In this document: in pieces, positions 44,164 through 53,050 of the stretch
How positions within the stretch are numbered: position 1 is the first letter of the stretch
Layout of the letters: every line of letters begins with the position of its first letter
Origin: Bradyrhizobium barranii subsp. apii
Lineage (GTDB): Bacteria; Pseudomonadota; Alphaproteobacteria; Rhizobiales; Xanthobacteraceae
Length of the DNA: 64,000 nt
Direction: 5' to 3'
NCBI RefSeq assembly: GCF_011516635.5
Contig: NZ_CP096255.1
Coordinates: forward strand, 7,562,501-7,626,500
Made by a program: the position numbers and the translations under genes
Notes under the pieces: model-generated
Seen by the model: the letters and a program-made list of their open reading frames with translations, nothing else
Database searches by the model: none
Told to the model about the DNA's origin: nothing

Positions 44164-44652
44164 TCACGCTGCCGACTTGCCCTCGAACGCCCGCCGCAGC
44201 ACTTCCACATCGAGCTTCACCATCTTCATCATGGCTTGCATCGCGCGCGCAGCCGCAGCCTTGTCTGGGCTCGACAGGAATTCGAACATCACCTTCGGCA
44301 CCACCTGCCAGGATACGCCCCAGCGATCGCTGATCCAGCCGCACTGCTGCTCCTTGCCGCCATGAGCAAGGAACGCGCTCCAGACGCTGTCGACCTGAGC
44401 CTGGTCGTCGCAATGGATCATCAGGGAGATTGCGTGGGTATATTCCACCTTCATGCCGCCGTTGAGCGCGACCAGGGGCTGCCCGGCCACCGTGAACTCG
44501 ACGACGAGCACGGAGCCTGTCTTGCCGGACGGGCCGTCCGAAACGTTGCGCTGGACGTGCGTGATTTCCGAGTTCGGAACGAGCGACACGTAGAACTTCG
44601 CGGCTTCCTCGGCATCGCCGTTGAACCACATGCAGGGCACGAGCTTGGACAT
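44164..44652 (-). CDS. VOC-family protein (PhnB-like)
   Basis: 162 residues, GAGGAG before the ATG. Glyoxalase/VOC fold of the PhnB or 3-demethylubiquinone-9 methyltransferase-like type: KLVPCMWFNGDAEEAAKFYV, SVLVVEFTVAGQPLVALNGG, CGWISDRWGVSWQVVP. Family members often bind a metal or a small aromatic, but the specific activity is unknown. It lies 43 nt after a second VOC gene on the same strand. Confidence 0.88.
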   Translation of the reverse strand: MSKLVPCMWFNGDAEEAAKFYVSLVPNSEITHVQRNVSDGPSGKTGSVLVVEFTVAGQPLVALNGGMKVEYTHAISLMIHCDDQAQVDSVWSAFLAHGGKEQQCGWISDRWGVSWQVVPKVMFEFLSSPDKAAAARAMQAMMKMVKLDVEVLRRAFEGKSAA

Positions 44653-44695
44653 CGTGAATGCTCCTCTTCAGATGGTCGATGTTCGTTGGCTTCGG

Positions 44696-45124
44696 TCAGG
44701 CGTTCGCCATGTCGGACTGCGCGGCGAAGGCTGCCATGTCCATCCAGTTCACGCCCCACATATGACCATCCGGATCCTCGAAGCTGCGGCCGTACATAAA
44801 GCTGTATTCGTCCTTCGGGCTGGGATCGGCCACACCGCCCGCGGCCTCGGCCTTGCCGACGACGTCATCGACCTCGACGCGGCTGTCGGCCGAGAGGCAG
44901 AGCAGCACCTGGTTGGAGGTCTTGGCATCCGCGATCGGCTTCGGCGTGAACTTGCGGAATTTGTCGTGGGTCAGGAGCATGGCGAAGATGGTCTCGGAGA
45001 AGACCATGCAGCTCGCCGTCTCGTCGCTGAATTGCGGGTTCCTGACCGCACCGACCGCCTCGTAAAAGGCCGTCGCGCGCTTGAGGTCGGTCACCGGCAG
45101 ATTGACGAAGATCATTTTGGGCAT
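44696..45124 (-). CDS. VOC-family protein (lactoylglutathione lyase-like)
   Basis: 142 residues from the ATG at 45124, which has AAGGAG upstream; the frame opens at 45232 without a ribosome site. VOC fold with MPKMIFVNLPVTDLKRATAFYE, SETIFAMLLTHDKF, and the C-terminal FEDPDGHMWGVNWMD carrying a conserved metal-ligand region. Shorter than true glyoxalase I and with incomplete metal sites, so function is open. Likely co-transcribed with the following PhnB-like gene. Confidence 0.88.
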   Translation of the reverse strand: MPKMIFVNLPVTDLKRATAFYEAVGAVRNPQFSDETASCMVFSETIFAMLLTHDKFRKFTPKPIADAKTSNQVLLCLSADSRVEVDDVVGKAEAAGGVADPSPKDEYSFMYGRSFEDPDGHMWGVNWMDMAAFAAQSDMANA

Positions 45125-45255
45125 CGGAGGCTCCTTGGGCGGGGTTCTGCCCAAGGACGGATGGCCCGACGGCCATCCGACACGGCTTCCGAATATTTTT
45201 TGAAGGCTGTGCCCTGCGTGGTTCTGTCGCACAGAACCAGCAGGCTTTCAGGCCC

Positions 45256-45768
45256 TTACTTCTTCTCGTTGGGATCCCGGTGGACGGGGTCGATCCACAG
45301 CACGGTCTCGGGCTTCTCGACCGGCTCGATGTCGAGGTTGATCGCGACCGCCTCGCCGTCGCTGCGCACCAGCACGCATTCCAGCACCTCGTCCCGGCTG
45401 GCGTTGATCTCCTGATGCGGCACGTAAGGCGGGACGAAAATGAAATCGCCGGGGCCGGCCTCCGCCGTGAATTGCAGGCTCTCGCCCCAGCGCATCCGCG
45501 CCTTGCCCTTCACCACGTAGATGACGCTTTCGAGATGGCCGTGGTGATGCGCACCGGTCTTGGCGTCCGGCTTGATGCTGACCGTGCCCGCCCACAATTT
45601 CTGCGCGCCGACGCGCGCGAAATTGATCGCGGCCGCGCGGTCCATGCCGGCCGTCGACGGCACGTTGGTATCGAGCTGATTGCCGGGAATGACGCGCACG
45701 CCGTCATGTTTCCAGCGATCGTCGTGATCGTGGTCATGGTGGGAATGCGTGTGGTCATGGCCGGTCAT
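45256..45768 (-). CDS. Cupin protein with His-rich N-terminus
   Basis: 170 residues from the ATG at 45768. The first 20 residues are mostly His and Asp (MTGHDHTHSHHDHDHDD), a likely metal-binding stretch. A single cupin_2 barrel follows with motif 1 GAHHHGHLESVIYVVKG and motif 2 FVPPYVPHQEIN, which supply metal ligands His/His/Glu/His. The product is soluble. Role unknown; the N-terminal stretch suggests metal loading or buffering. Divergent from the CsbD gene with a 128-nt intergenic region. Confidence 0.85.
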   Translation of the reverse strand: MTGHDHTHSHHDHDHDDRWKHDGVRVIPGNQLDTNVPSTAGMDRAAAINFARVGAQKLWAGTVSIKPDAKTGAHHHGHLESVIYVVKGKARMRWGESLQFTAEAGPGDFIFVPPYVPHQEINASRDEVLECVLVRSDGEAVAINLDIEPVEKPETVLWIDPVHRDPNEKK

Positions 45769-45896
45769 GGGACTTGCTTTCTGTTGGTTCCGTGCGCAGC
45801 AAGCTAACCAAAGCGGGCCTATCAAGCCATACCCAAAATCGGAACTCTCGTAGTCGGCAGGCGTTGTTTTCGCGAGCCAACTGGAAGGAGAGTTTC

Positions 45897-46115
45897 ATGG
45901 GTAGCACGAGCGACAAGATCAAGGGCACCGCCAACGAGGCCATCGGCAAGGCCAAGCAGGGCATCGGTGAAGCCACCGGTTCCGATCGCCTGAAGGGCGA
46001 AGGCGTGGTCCAGGAAGTGAAGGGCAAGGGCCAGCAGGCCATGGGCGACGCCAAGGACGCCGCGAAGGAAGCAATCGATCGCGCCGCGGCTGCGGCAAAG
46101 CGCGCGGCGGAGTGA
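45897..46115 (+). CDS. CsbD-family small stress protein
   Basis: 72 residues, GGAGAG before the ATG at 45897. Helical, Lys/Ala/Glu-rich, with the CsbD pattern SDKIKGTANEAIGKAKQGIG repeated once as GEGVVQEVKGKGQQAMG. CsbD proteins are general-stress proteins of unknown biochemistry. The frame is open back to 45774, but the upstream part lacks a ribosome site. A strong terminator follows. Confidence 0.9.
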   Translation: MGSTSDKIKGTANEAIGKAKQGIGEATGSDRLKGEGVVQEVKGKGQQAMGDAKDAAKEAIDRAAAAAKRAAE

Positions 46116-46135
46116 CGCGCGTCAATCTGAAAGCG

Positions 46136-46165
46136 AAAAGACCGGCCGCGAGGCCGGTCTTTTTG
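46136..46165. terminator. Bidirectional terminator between csbD and the FKBP gene
   Basis: AGACCGGCC / GGCCGGTCT stem with a GCGA loop, A run on the left and T run on the right. Confidence 0.88.
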
Positions 46166-46185
46166 TTTCCGTGGGGACGTGCGGT

Positions 46186-46650
46186 TCACTTCACCGCGAG
46201 CAATTCCACGTCGAACATCAATGTCGCGTTCGGCGGGATCACGCCACCGGCGCCGCGGGCGCCGTAGCCGAGCTGCGGCGGGATGATCAGCGTGCGCTTG
46301 CCGCCGACCTTCATCGTGGCAACGCCCTCGTCCCAGCCGGCGATGACACGGCCCTTGCCGATCGGAAACTCGAACGGCTCGTTACGGTCGACCGACGAGT
46401 CGAATTTCTTGCCCTTCTGGCCGTTCTCGTAGAGCCAGCCGGTGTAGTGCATCACGCAGATCTGGCCGGGTTTCGGCGAGGCGCCGGTGCCGACAACGCT
46501 ATCAATGGTCTGCAAGCCTGAAGCTGTGGTCATGGGTTTTCCTGCGGTCTGGGCCGAGGCCGTGGTGGAAACGAATGTCGACACGCCGGCGATCACGGTG
46601 ATCGCGAGTGCCGACATGATGGCGAGGAGCGCGCGCTGGAAACGCTGCAT
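46186..46650 (-). CDS. Periplasmic FKBP-type peptidyl-prolyl isomerase
   Basis: 154 residues. Signal peptide about 1-34 (TTASA-QT). One FKBP domain (about 45-154) with VMHYTGWLYENGQKGKKFDSS, FEFPIGKGRVIAGWDEGV and IPPQLGYGARGAGGVIPPNA, FDVELL; all aromatic pocket residues are present. Catalyses cis-trans isomerisation of X-Pro bonds in exported proteins. Single gene; convergent with csbD across a shared terminator. Confidence 0.94.
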   Translation of the reverse strand: MQRFQRALLAIMSALAITVIAGVSTFVSTTASAQTAGKPMTTASGLQTIDSVVGTGASPKPGQICVMHYTGWLYENGQKGKKFDSSVDRNEPFEFPIGKGRVIAGWDEGVATMKVGGKRTLIIPPQLGYGARGAGGVIPPNATLMFDVELLAVK

Positions 46651-46717
46651 AAGAGACCTTCCGTTTGAGGCGGAAGGTGTCTAGCGCAACGAAGCAATCG
46701 TTTCCAGCCCTCGGCCC

Positions 46718-48304
46718 TTAATAGCCCAGCGCGCAGCCGTCCTTGCGTGGATCGGAACCGCCGGTGAGCGTGCCCTTGTCCCAGTCGATCCAGATCGCCT
46801 GGGCGCCGCCGAGCGGGCCGACCACGCTGGTGGTCTTGTGGCCGAGCTTCTTCAGGCCTTCGACGATATCGGCAGGCACGCTGTCCTCGAGCTGGTACTG
46901 GCCCTCGTAGTGCAGACCGCGCGGCATGTCGATCGCCTCCTGCACGTCGCAGCCATAGTCGAGGATGTTGGTCACGACGTGGGTCTGGCCGACCGGCTGG
47001 TACTGTCCGCCCATCACCGCGAACGGCATCACGGAGCGGCCGCCCTTGGTGAGGAGGCTCGGCATGATCGTGTGAAGCGGGCGCTTGCCGCCGGCGATGC
47101 AATTGGGATGGCCGGGCTGGATGCGGAACCCACCGGCGCGATTCTGGAACAGCACGCCGGTCTTGTTCGAGACGATCGCCGAGCCGAAGGAATGCGCGAT
47201 CGAATTGATGAACGAGCAGACGTTGCGATCCTTGTCCACGACCGTGATGTAGATGGTCGAGGGATTCATCGGCGGCGCGACGTTCGGCAGGTCGAGCATA
47301 CCGTCCATGCGGATCTTGCTGATGTACTCGTCGGCAAAGCCCTTCGCGAGCATTTCGGCGACGTCGATCTTCATATGCTCGGGATCGGCGACATGCATCT
47401 CGCGATTCATGTAGGCGATGCGCGCGGCTTCGGCTTCGAGATGGAAGCGCTCGATGCTGAGCGGCGCGTACTTGGTCAGGTCGAACCGCGACAGGATGTT
47501 GAGCATCAAGAGCGCGGTGACGCCCGGGCCGTTCGGCGGGCACTGCCAGACGTCGTAACCCTTGTAGTCGGTACCGATCGGCGTCGTCGTCTCGGTGGTG
47601 TGGGCGGCGAAATCGTCGAGCGTGTGCAGGCCGCCGATCTCCCTGAGGGTCTCGACCATGTCCTCCGCGATCGCGCCCTTGTAGAACGCGTCGCGGCCGT
47701 CCTTGGCGATCGAGCGCAGCGTCTTGCCGAGTTCGGCCTGGCGGATAATGTCGCCGGCGACCGGCGGCTTGCCGCCCGGCAACAGGTAACGCACCGTGCT
47801 GGTGCCACCCTTCAGCTTCTCGAACTGGTTCTTCCAGTCGAAGGCGATGCGGGGCGCGACGACATAGCCTTCCTCCGCCGCCTTGATCGCGGGCTGGAGC
47901 AGGCGGTCGAAGCCGAACTTGCCGTGATCGCGCAGCACGGTCGCGAAGGCGTCGATCACGCCGGGGATCGAGACCGCATGCGCCGAGGTCAGCGGCACGG
48001 AATTGATCTTGCGCTCGAGATACCAGTCGGCGTTCGCCGCCTTCGGGGCCCGGCCGGAGCCGTTATAGGCGATGATCTTGCCCTCGCCGCGCGGCTGGAT
48101 CAGCGCAAAGCAGTCGCCGCCGATGCCGGTCGATTGCGGCTCGATCACGCCGAGCAGCGCCGAACCCGCCACCGCCGCATCCACCGCCGTGCCGCCCTCG
48201 CGCAGCACCTCGATCGCGGCCAGGGAGGCCTGCGGATGCGAGGTCGCGACCATCGCGTTGGTGGCGTGGACCGTGGACCTGCCGGGGAAATGGAAGTTTC
48301 TCAT
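46718..48304 (-). CDS. ggt: Gamma-glutamyltransferase family protein
   Basis: 528 residues. Ntn hydrolase that cleaves gamma-glutamyl bonds. Large-subunit motifs STGIGGDCFALIQPRGEGKI and NGSGRAPKAA, and the self-cleavage site region PPMNPSTIYITVVDKDRNV where Thr would become the nucleophile. The usual Thr-Thr-His reads Thr-Ile-Tyr, so substrate choice may differ from glutathione. No signal peptide is visible, which suggests a cytoplasmic form. C-terminal HTIMPSLLTKGGRSVMPFAVMGGQ and DPRKDGCALGY are normal. Confidence 0.9.
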   Translation of the reverse strand: MRNFHFPGRSTVHATNAMVATSHPQASLAAIEVLREGGTAVDAAVAGSALLGVIEPQSTGIGGDCFALIQPRGEGKIIAYNGSGRAPKAANADWYLERKINSVPLTSAHAVSIPGVIDAFATVLRDHGKFGFDRLLQPAIKAAEEGYVVAPRIAFDWKNQFEKLKGGTSTVRYLLPGGKPPVAGDIIRQAELGKTLRSIAKDGRDAFYKGAIAEDMVETLREIGGLHTLDDFAAHTTETTTPIGTDYKGYDVWQCPPNGPGVTALLMLNILSRFDLTKYAPLSIERFHLEAEAARIAYMNREMHVADPEHMKIDVAEMLAKGFADEYISKIRMDGMLDLPNVAPPMNPSTIYITVVDKDRNVCSFINSIAHSFGSAIVSNKTGVLFQNRAGGFRIQPGHPNCIAGGKRPLHTIMPSLLTKGGRSVMPFAVMGGQYQPVGQTHVVTNILDYGCDVQEAIDMPRGLHYEGQYQLEDSVPADIVEGLKKLGHKTTSVVGPLGGAQAIWIDWDKGTLTGGSDPRKDGCALGY

Positions 48305-48526
48305 CGAAGTTTTGCTCTCTCAGGGCTCTCTTGGGGGGCTCTCTTGGGCCGTCGGCGCGGAGGGCGCGCCGTCTCGGAAAAACCGGGCCTACATGACACA
48401 TTCCAGCCCGCCGGGGCAATGCTGGCATACCAGCGAAATAGCTGCCATCCGCTGGGCGTATAGACCTTTTGCCGTCCGGGGCCATGCGGGTTTTCTGGGC
48501 GGCGGCCGCCTGCTAAACGAGCCGCC

Positions 48527-49294
48527 ATGATCCACAAGGTCGCCGCCTTTTATCAATTCGCTGCCCTGCCCGATTACCGCGCGCTGCGCGAGCCGTTGCG
48601 CGCGTTCTGCGCGGGCCTCGCGCTCAAGGGCAGCGTGCTGCTCGCCCAGGAAGGTATCAACGGCACGATTGCGGGTGCGCCCGAGGCGATCGACGCCTTC
48701 GTCCACGAGCTAGCCCACGGCGCCCTGTTCGGCGGCCGGCTGAACAATCTCGAGCTGAAATTCTCGACCGCCGAGGCGATGCCGTTCGGCCGGCTCAAGG
48801 TGCGGCTGAAGAAGGAGATCGTCACGCTCGGCGACGAGGCCGCCGATCCGACGCGACAGGTCGGCACTTACGTCGCGGCCGCCGAATGGAACGCGCTGAT
48901 CGCAGCACCCGACACGCTGGTGCTCGACACCCGCAACGCCTTCGAGGTGGCAATGGGCACGTTCGAGGGCGCGGTCGACCCCGATATCAAGAGCTTTGGC
49001 CAGTTCAAGGATTTTGCCGCCGAGCAGCTCGATCCGGCAAAGCATCGCAGGATCGCGATGTTCTGCACCGGCGGCATCCGCTGCGAGAAGGCGAGCGCGC
49101 ATCTGCTCGCGCGCGGCTTTGCCGAGGTCTATCACCTCAAGGGCGGTATTCTCAAATATCTGTAAGAGGTGCCGGAGGCGCAGAGCCGCTGGCGCGGCGA
49201 ATGTTTTGTATTCGACGAGCGCGTCGCACTCGGTCATGGCTTGCGCGAACGGGGCCTACGCGAACAGGAATTGGGGCACGACCGTGACGAGTGA
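48527..49294 (+). pseudogene. trhO: TrhO-type rhodanese tRNA U34 hydroxylase with in-frame stop
   Basis: Residues 1-212 follow TrhO (YceA): LLAQEGINGTIAG, LKVRLKKEIVTLG, a rhodanese domain with catalytic Cys in MFCTGGIRCEKAS, ending GGILKYL. TAA (49163-49165) then stands where relatives have Glu; the same frame carries on as EVPEAQSRWRGECFVFDERV and ALGHGL to TGA at 49292-49294. GAA to TAA would explain it. The truncated protein keeps the rhodanese Cys but loses the C-terminal Cys-containing segment. It overlaps the slyX start by 11 nt. Confidence 0.8.
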
Positions 49295-49502
49295 CATCAA
49301 GACGCTGGGCGACCGCATCGACACGCTGGAGACACGCATCGCCTATCAGGACGATACGATCGAGACGCTCAACCAGACGATCACCGCGCAATGGAAGCAG
49401 ATCGACGCGCTGACGCGGAAGATCGCGGAGCTCGGCGAGCGACTTCAGGAAGCCGAGACGAATGCGCCGGGCCCCGCCAACGAGCCCCCGCCGCATTATT
49501 AA
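49284..49502 (+). CDS. slyX: SlyX family protein
   Basis: 72 residues, GTG start at 49284. A coiled coil (about 5-55) with LGDRIDTLETRIAYQDDTIE and ERLQEAE, then the family C-terminus EPPPHY. The function of SlyX is unknown. It overlaps the end of the extended TrhO frame, so the pair is normally coupled; with the early TAA in trhO the ribosome would stop about 120 nt before this start. Confidence 0.88.
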   Translation: MTSDIKTLGDRIDTLETRIAYQDDTIETLNQTITAQWKQIDALTRKIAELGERLQEAETNAPGPANEPPPHY

Positions 49503-49512
49503 GGATGATGAG

Positions 49513-51417
49513 CTACAGCCCTGACGCCTTCGGCAGCAGGCTCGCCACCTCGACCGACATCATCAGGCGGTCGCGCCCACCCTGCTTCGCCGCATAGAGC
49601 GCCTGATCGGCAGCCTCGACGAGCGAGCCCACGCCGGCGGTGCGTTCCAGCGCGGGCCGGCAGGCCGCGCCGCCGAGCGAAGCGGTGACGCAGCCCGACG
49701 CGTGATTGGTGCTGTGGACGAGGCCCGCCTCGCGGATCGCCCGGCGGATCCGCTCGCCGATCCGGGCGCAGCCGGCGGCATCGGTGTTCGGCAGCAGCAT
49801 GGCGAATTCCTCACCGCCGTAGCGCGCAGCCAGATCTCCGGCGCGCTGCATCTCTGCCGCGATGACCTTCGCCACCACGCGCAGACAGGCATCGCCTGCG
49901 GGGTGGCCGTATTCGTCGTTGTAGGCCTTGAAGTGGTCGACGTCGATCATCAGCAAAGCGAGGCTGGAGCGGTCGCGATAGGCGCGCGCCCATTCCTCCT
50001 TCAACCGTTCGTCGAAGCGGCGGCGGTTGGCGAGCCCGGTGAGGCTGTCCTCGATCGCGAGCGTCTCGAGCCTGGTCTCCAGCTTCTTCTGCTCGGTGAT
50101 GTCGCGCGAGATCGCGACCACCCCGTCGACACCGCCGTTTTCCTTGCGCGTCACCCGCATGGTCGATTCGAGCCAGACTTCCGAGTTTTGCCGGTGCGCG
50201 TTGCGATAGGTGACGCGCGCCTCGTCCTTTTCGCCACGCTTCATGGCATCGACGAGCGCCTGGACCTGCGGCCGATCATCCGCATGGATGCCGGCGAGCG
50301 CCGGCGTTCCGATCAGCTGATTGGGCCGCCAGCCAACGACGCGGACCGACGACGGCGAGACATAGCGCAGCCGCTCGTCGAGCCCGATGCGGGTCACCAT
50401 GTCGCTGGAGCCTTCCGCGAGCAGACGGAAATGCGCCTCTTTCTCGACTAGGGCCGCGGCCATGCGCTGGCCCCGCTGCAACTGCCGCACCAGCACCGCG
50501 CCGATGACCGCGATCAGCACGACCAGCGCGAGCACGTAGAGCATGCGAGAGATCGCCGCGGCGCGCCAGGGCGCCAGCAGCTCGGCCTTGTCGACCATGG
50601 CAAGCAGGACCAGCGGATAACGGCCAGAGCGCTTGAAGAAGCTGACGCGCTCGGCGCCGTCCAGCGGCGACCTGAAATGGTATGCGCCGCCCGGCTGCTG
50701 CAGGCTCGCGTCGCGAAATAGCGGGGTGTCGGCGACGCTGCGGCCGACGAACCTGTCGTTGCTTGGATTGCGCGCGATGACCATGCCGTCGCCATGCACG
50801 AGCGCCACGGAGCTGTTGCGGCCGAGCTCGAACTGCTCGTAGAAATGCGCGAGATAGTTCGCGCTGATGGTCGCAAGCACGACGCCGCCGAAGCTGCCGT
50901 CCTGCTTGTTGAAGCGGCGCGACAGGGTGACGACCCATTCGCCATCGAGCTGGCTCCGCACCGGATGGCCGACATGAGGCTCCCGTTTCGAGGAGAGCTG
51001 GTGATGACGGAAGAAAGCGTCGTCGCTGAGCGTCGAGCCGATCGTGCCCGGCGAGGTCAGCCAGTTGCCCTGGTCGTCGATGATGGCGAGGCTGTGAATA
51101 CGCGCGATCGCCTTCTTGCGTGCCTCCAGCAAATTCCTGAGCTTGGCGATCGTGGCGGGTTCGGCGCCGTCCATCTCCAGCCGGCTGACGACGCCAACGA
51201 CGCCGGAATCCAGCAGGTCGAGGCTGTCCTCCGCATGCTGCGTCAGCGAGCGCGCAACATTCGCCATCTCGGTCTCGGCGCCCTTGAGCACGGCATCGCG
51301 CGCGGCCCATTCACGCCAGCCGCTGACGCCGAGGATGGTCGCACAAGTGAGCACGACGAACGCCGCCGCGCGCAACGGCAGGCGGCTCCATCCGGCTCTT
51401 TGTGAGGCGACGGTCAT
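49513..51417 (-). CDS. Diguanylate cyclase with Cache sensor, PAS and GGDEF domains
   Basis: 634 residues from the ATG at 51417. Two membrane helices (about 12-32 and 285-308) frame a periplasmic Cache-type sensor (about 35-280). A PAS domain follows (about 325-450, LRYVSPSSVRVVGWRPNQL, VVAISRDITEQKKLE) and a GGDEF domain at about 460-625 with YGGEEFAM at the active site. The inhibitory I-site RxxD is intact (RAGD five residues before it). It makes c-di-GMP in response to an outside signal. Single gene. Confidence 0.93.
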   Translation of the reverse strand: MTVASQRAGWSRLPLRAAAFVVLTCATILGVSGWREWAARDAVLKGAETEMANVARSLTQHAEDSLDLLDSGVVGVVSRLEMDGAEPATIAKLRNLLEARKKAIARIHSLAIIDDQGNWLTSPGTIGSTLSDDAFFRHHQLSSKREPHVGHPVRSQLDGEWVVTLSRRFNKQDGSFGGVVLATISANYLAHFYEQFELGRNSSVALVHGDGMVIARNPSNDRFVGRSVADTPLFRDASLQQPGGAYHFRSPLDGAERVSFFKRSGRYPLVLLAMVDKAELLAPWRAAAISRMLYVLALVVLIAVIGAVLVRQLQRGQRMAAALVEKEAHFRLLAEGSSDMVTRIGLDERLRYVSPSSVRVVGWRPNQLIGTPALAGIHADDRPQVQALVDAMKRGEKDEARVTYRNAHRQNSEVWLESTMRVTRKENGGVDGVVAISRDITEQKKLETRLETLAIEDSLTGLANRRRFDERLKEEWARAYRDRSSLALLMIDVDHFKAYNDEYGHPAGDACLRVVAKVIAAEMQRAGDLAARYGGEEFAMLLPNTDAAGCARIGERIRRAIREAGLVHSTNHASGCVTASLGGAACRPALERTAGVGSLVEAADQALYAAKQGGRDRLMMSVEVASLLPKASGL

Positions 51418-51604
51418 GCGGCAGAAATCTCCGATCGCCGGAACTTCCACCGCTTCTGTTATTGAACCCTGAAACGCTTGCCGACATTCGCAGCGTTATG
51501 CGGGCTTTCCCGTACTCCTACGGACTGGAGCGTCGCTGGATCGCTAACAATGCGTTAGCGACGCTATCGGAAACCGGCGCCGCGGCGCTCGTTGAACGTC
51601 GGCC

Positions 51605-51898
<294 letters not shown>

Positions 51899-51928
51899 TC
51901 AGGTACCTCAATCTTGATAGGACCGTCC

Positions 51929-52963
51929 GTGCCCCAGTCTGCAACAAAGCCCTTCATCGACGTGCTCTCCGGCCAGCGCCAGGCTACCCCGCCCATGTGG
52001 ATGATGCGGCAGGCCGGGCGTTATCTGCCGGAATACCGCGAGGTGCGGGCCAAGGCCGGCGGCTTCCTCGATCTCTGCTTCAACCCGGAGCTTGCCGCCG
52101 AAGTGACGCTGCAGCCGATCCGCAGGTTCGGCTTCGATGCGGCGATCATCTTCTCGGACATCCTGGTGATCCCCTATGCGCTCGGCCGTTCCGTGCGGTT
52201 CGAGGTTGGCGAGGGTCCGCGGCTGGAGCCGCTGGATGATCCCGCAAAAGTCGCGACGCTCGCCGCGCACGCCGACTTCAGCAAGCTCAAGCCGGTGTTC
52301 GAAGCGCTCAGGCTCGTGCGCGGTGCGCTCGATCCCAAGACCGCACTGATCGGCTTCTGCGGGGCGCCGTGGACGGTGGCGACCTACATGGTCGCCGGCC
52401 AGGGCACGCCCGACCAGGCGCCGGCGCGGATGATGGCCTACCGGCATCCGGAGGCGTTTGCGAAAATCATCGACGTGCTGGTCGAGAACTCGATCGAATA
52501 TCTGCTGGCGCAGCTCGCGGCCGGTGCCGATGCGTTGCAGATCTTCGACACCTGGGCCGGCGTGCTGCCGCCGGCCGAGTTCGCGCGCTGGTCGGTCGAG
52601 CCGACCCGGCGCATCGTCGAAGGCGTGCGCGCAAAAGTGCCCGATGCGAAGATCATCGGCTTCCCGCGCGGGGCCGGCGCGCAATTGCCGGGTTATGTCG
52701 AAGCGACCGGCGTGAATGCCGTCAGCATCGACTGGACTGCCGAGCCCACCTTCATCCGCGAGCGCGTGCAGAGCCGCGTCGCCGTGCAGGGCAATCTCGA
52801 TCCGCTGGTGCTGATCACGGGCGGTGCCGCGCTCGACCGCGCGGTGGACAACGTGCTGGCGAACTTTGCGCAAGGGCGCTTCATCTTCAATCTCGGCCAC
52901 GGCATCCAGCCGGAAACGCCGATCGCCCATGTCGAGCAGATGCTGAAGCGCGTGCGGGGCTAA
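51929..52963 (+). CDS. hemE: Uroporphyrinogen decarboxylase
   Basis: 344 residues from a GTG at 51929, with AGGA at 7 nt. Converts uroporphyrinogen III to coproporphyrinogen III in heme synthesis. Motifs PPMWMMRQAGRYLPEYR (UROD_1) and IGFCGAPWTVATYMVAGQG (UROD_2) and the catalytic Asp in IIFSDILVIPYALG. Length is normal (about 345). The frame stays open back to 51743, overlapping the divergent small gene, so the GTG is preferred. An IS5-family element lies between this gene and hemC. Confidence 0.95.
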   Translation: MPQSATKPFIDVLSGQRQATPPMWMMRQAGRYLPEYREVRAKAGGFLDLCFNPELAAEVTLQPIRRFGFDAAIIFSDILVIPYALGRSVRFEVGEGPRLEPLDDPAKVATLAAHADFSKLKPVFEALRLVRGALDPKTALIGFCGAPWTVATYMVAGQGTPDQAPARMMAYRHPEAFAKIIDVLVENSIEYLLAQLAAGADALQIFDTWAGVLPPAEFARWSVEPTRRIVEGVRAKVPDAKIIGFPRGAGAQLPGYVEATGVNAVSIDWTAEPTFIRERVQSRVAVQGNLDPLVLITGGAALDRAVDNVLANFAQGRFIFNLGHGIQPETPIAHVEQMLKRVRG

Positions 52964-53050
52964 TTTGTTGCGTCCCGGAGGGGAGCGGAAACAAAAACCG
53001 CGAAAACAACCCCATGCACAGTAGAGAGACCACGCCCGATCAATGACTTA

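Noticed and set aside
44164..45768. Two VOC genes and the cupin as one catabolic cluster
   Set aside because: They share a strand, but there is a 131-nt gap before the cupin and no shared substrate can be inferred; treated as separate.
37461..49165. TAA recoded as an amino acid
   Set aside because: Several intact genes in the window end in TAA, and no selenocysteine- or pyrrolysine-like element is seen; ordinary nonsense mutations or read errors are the simpler explanation.
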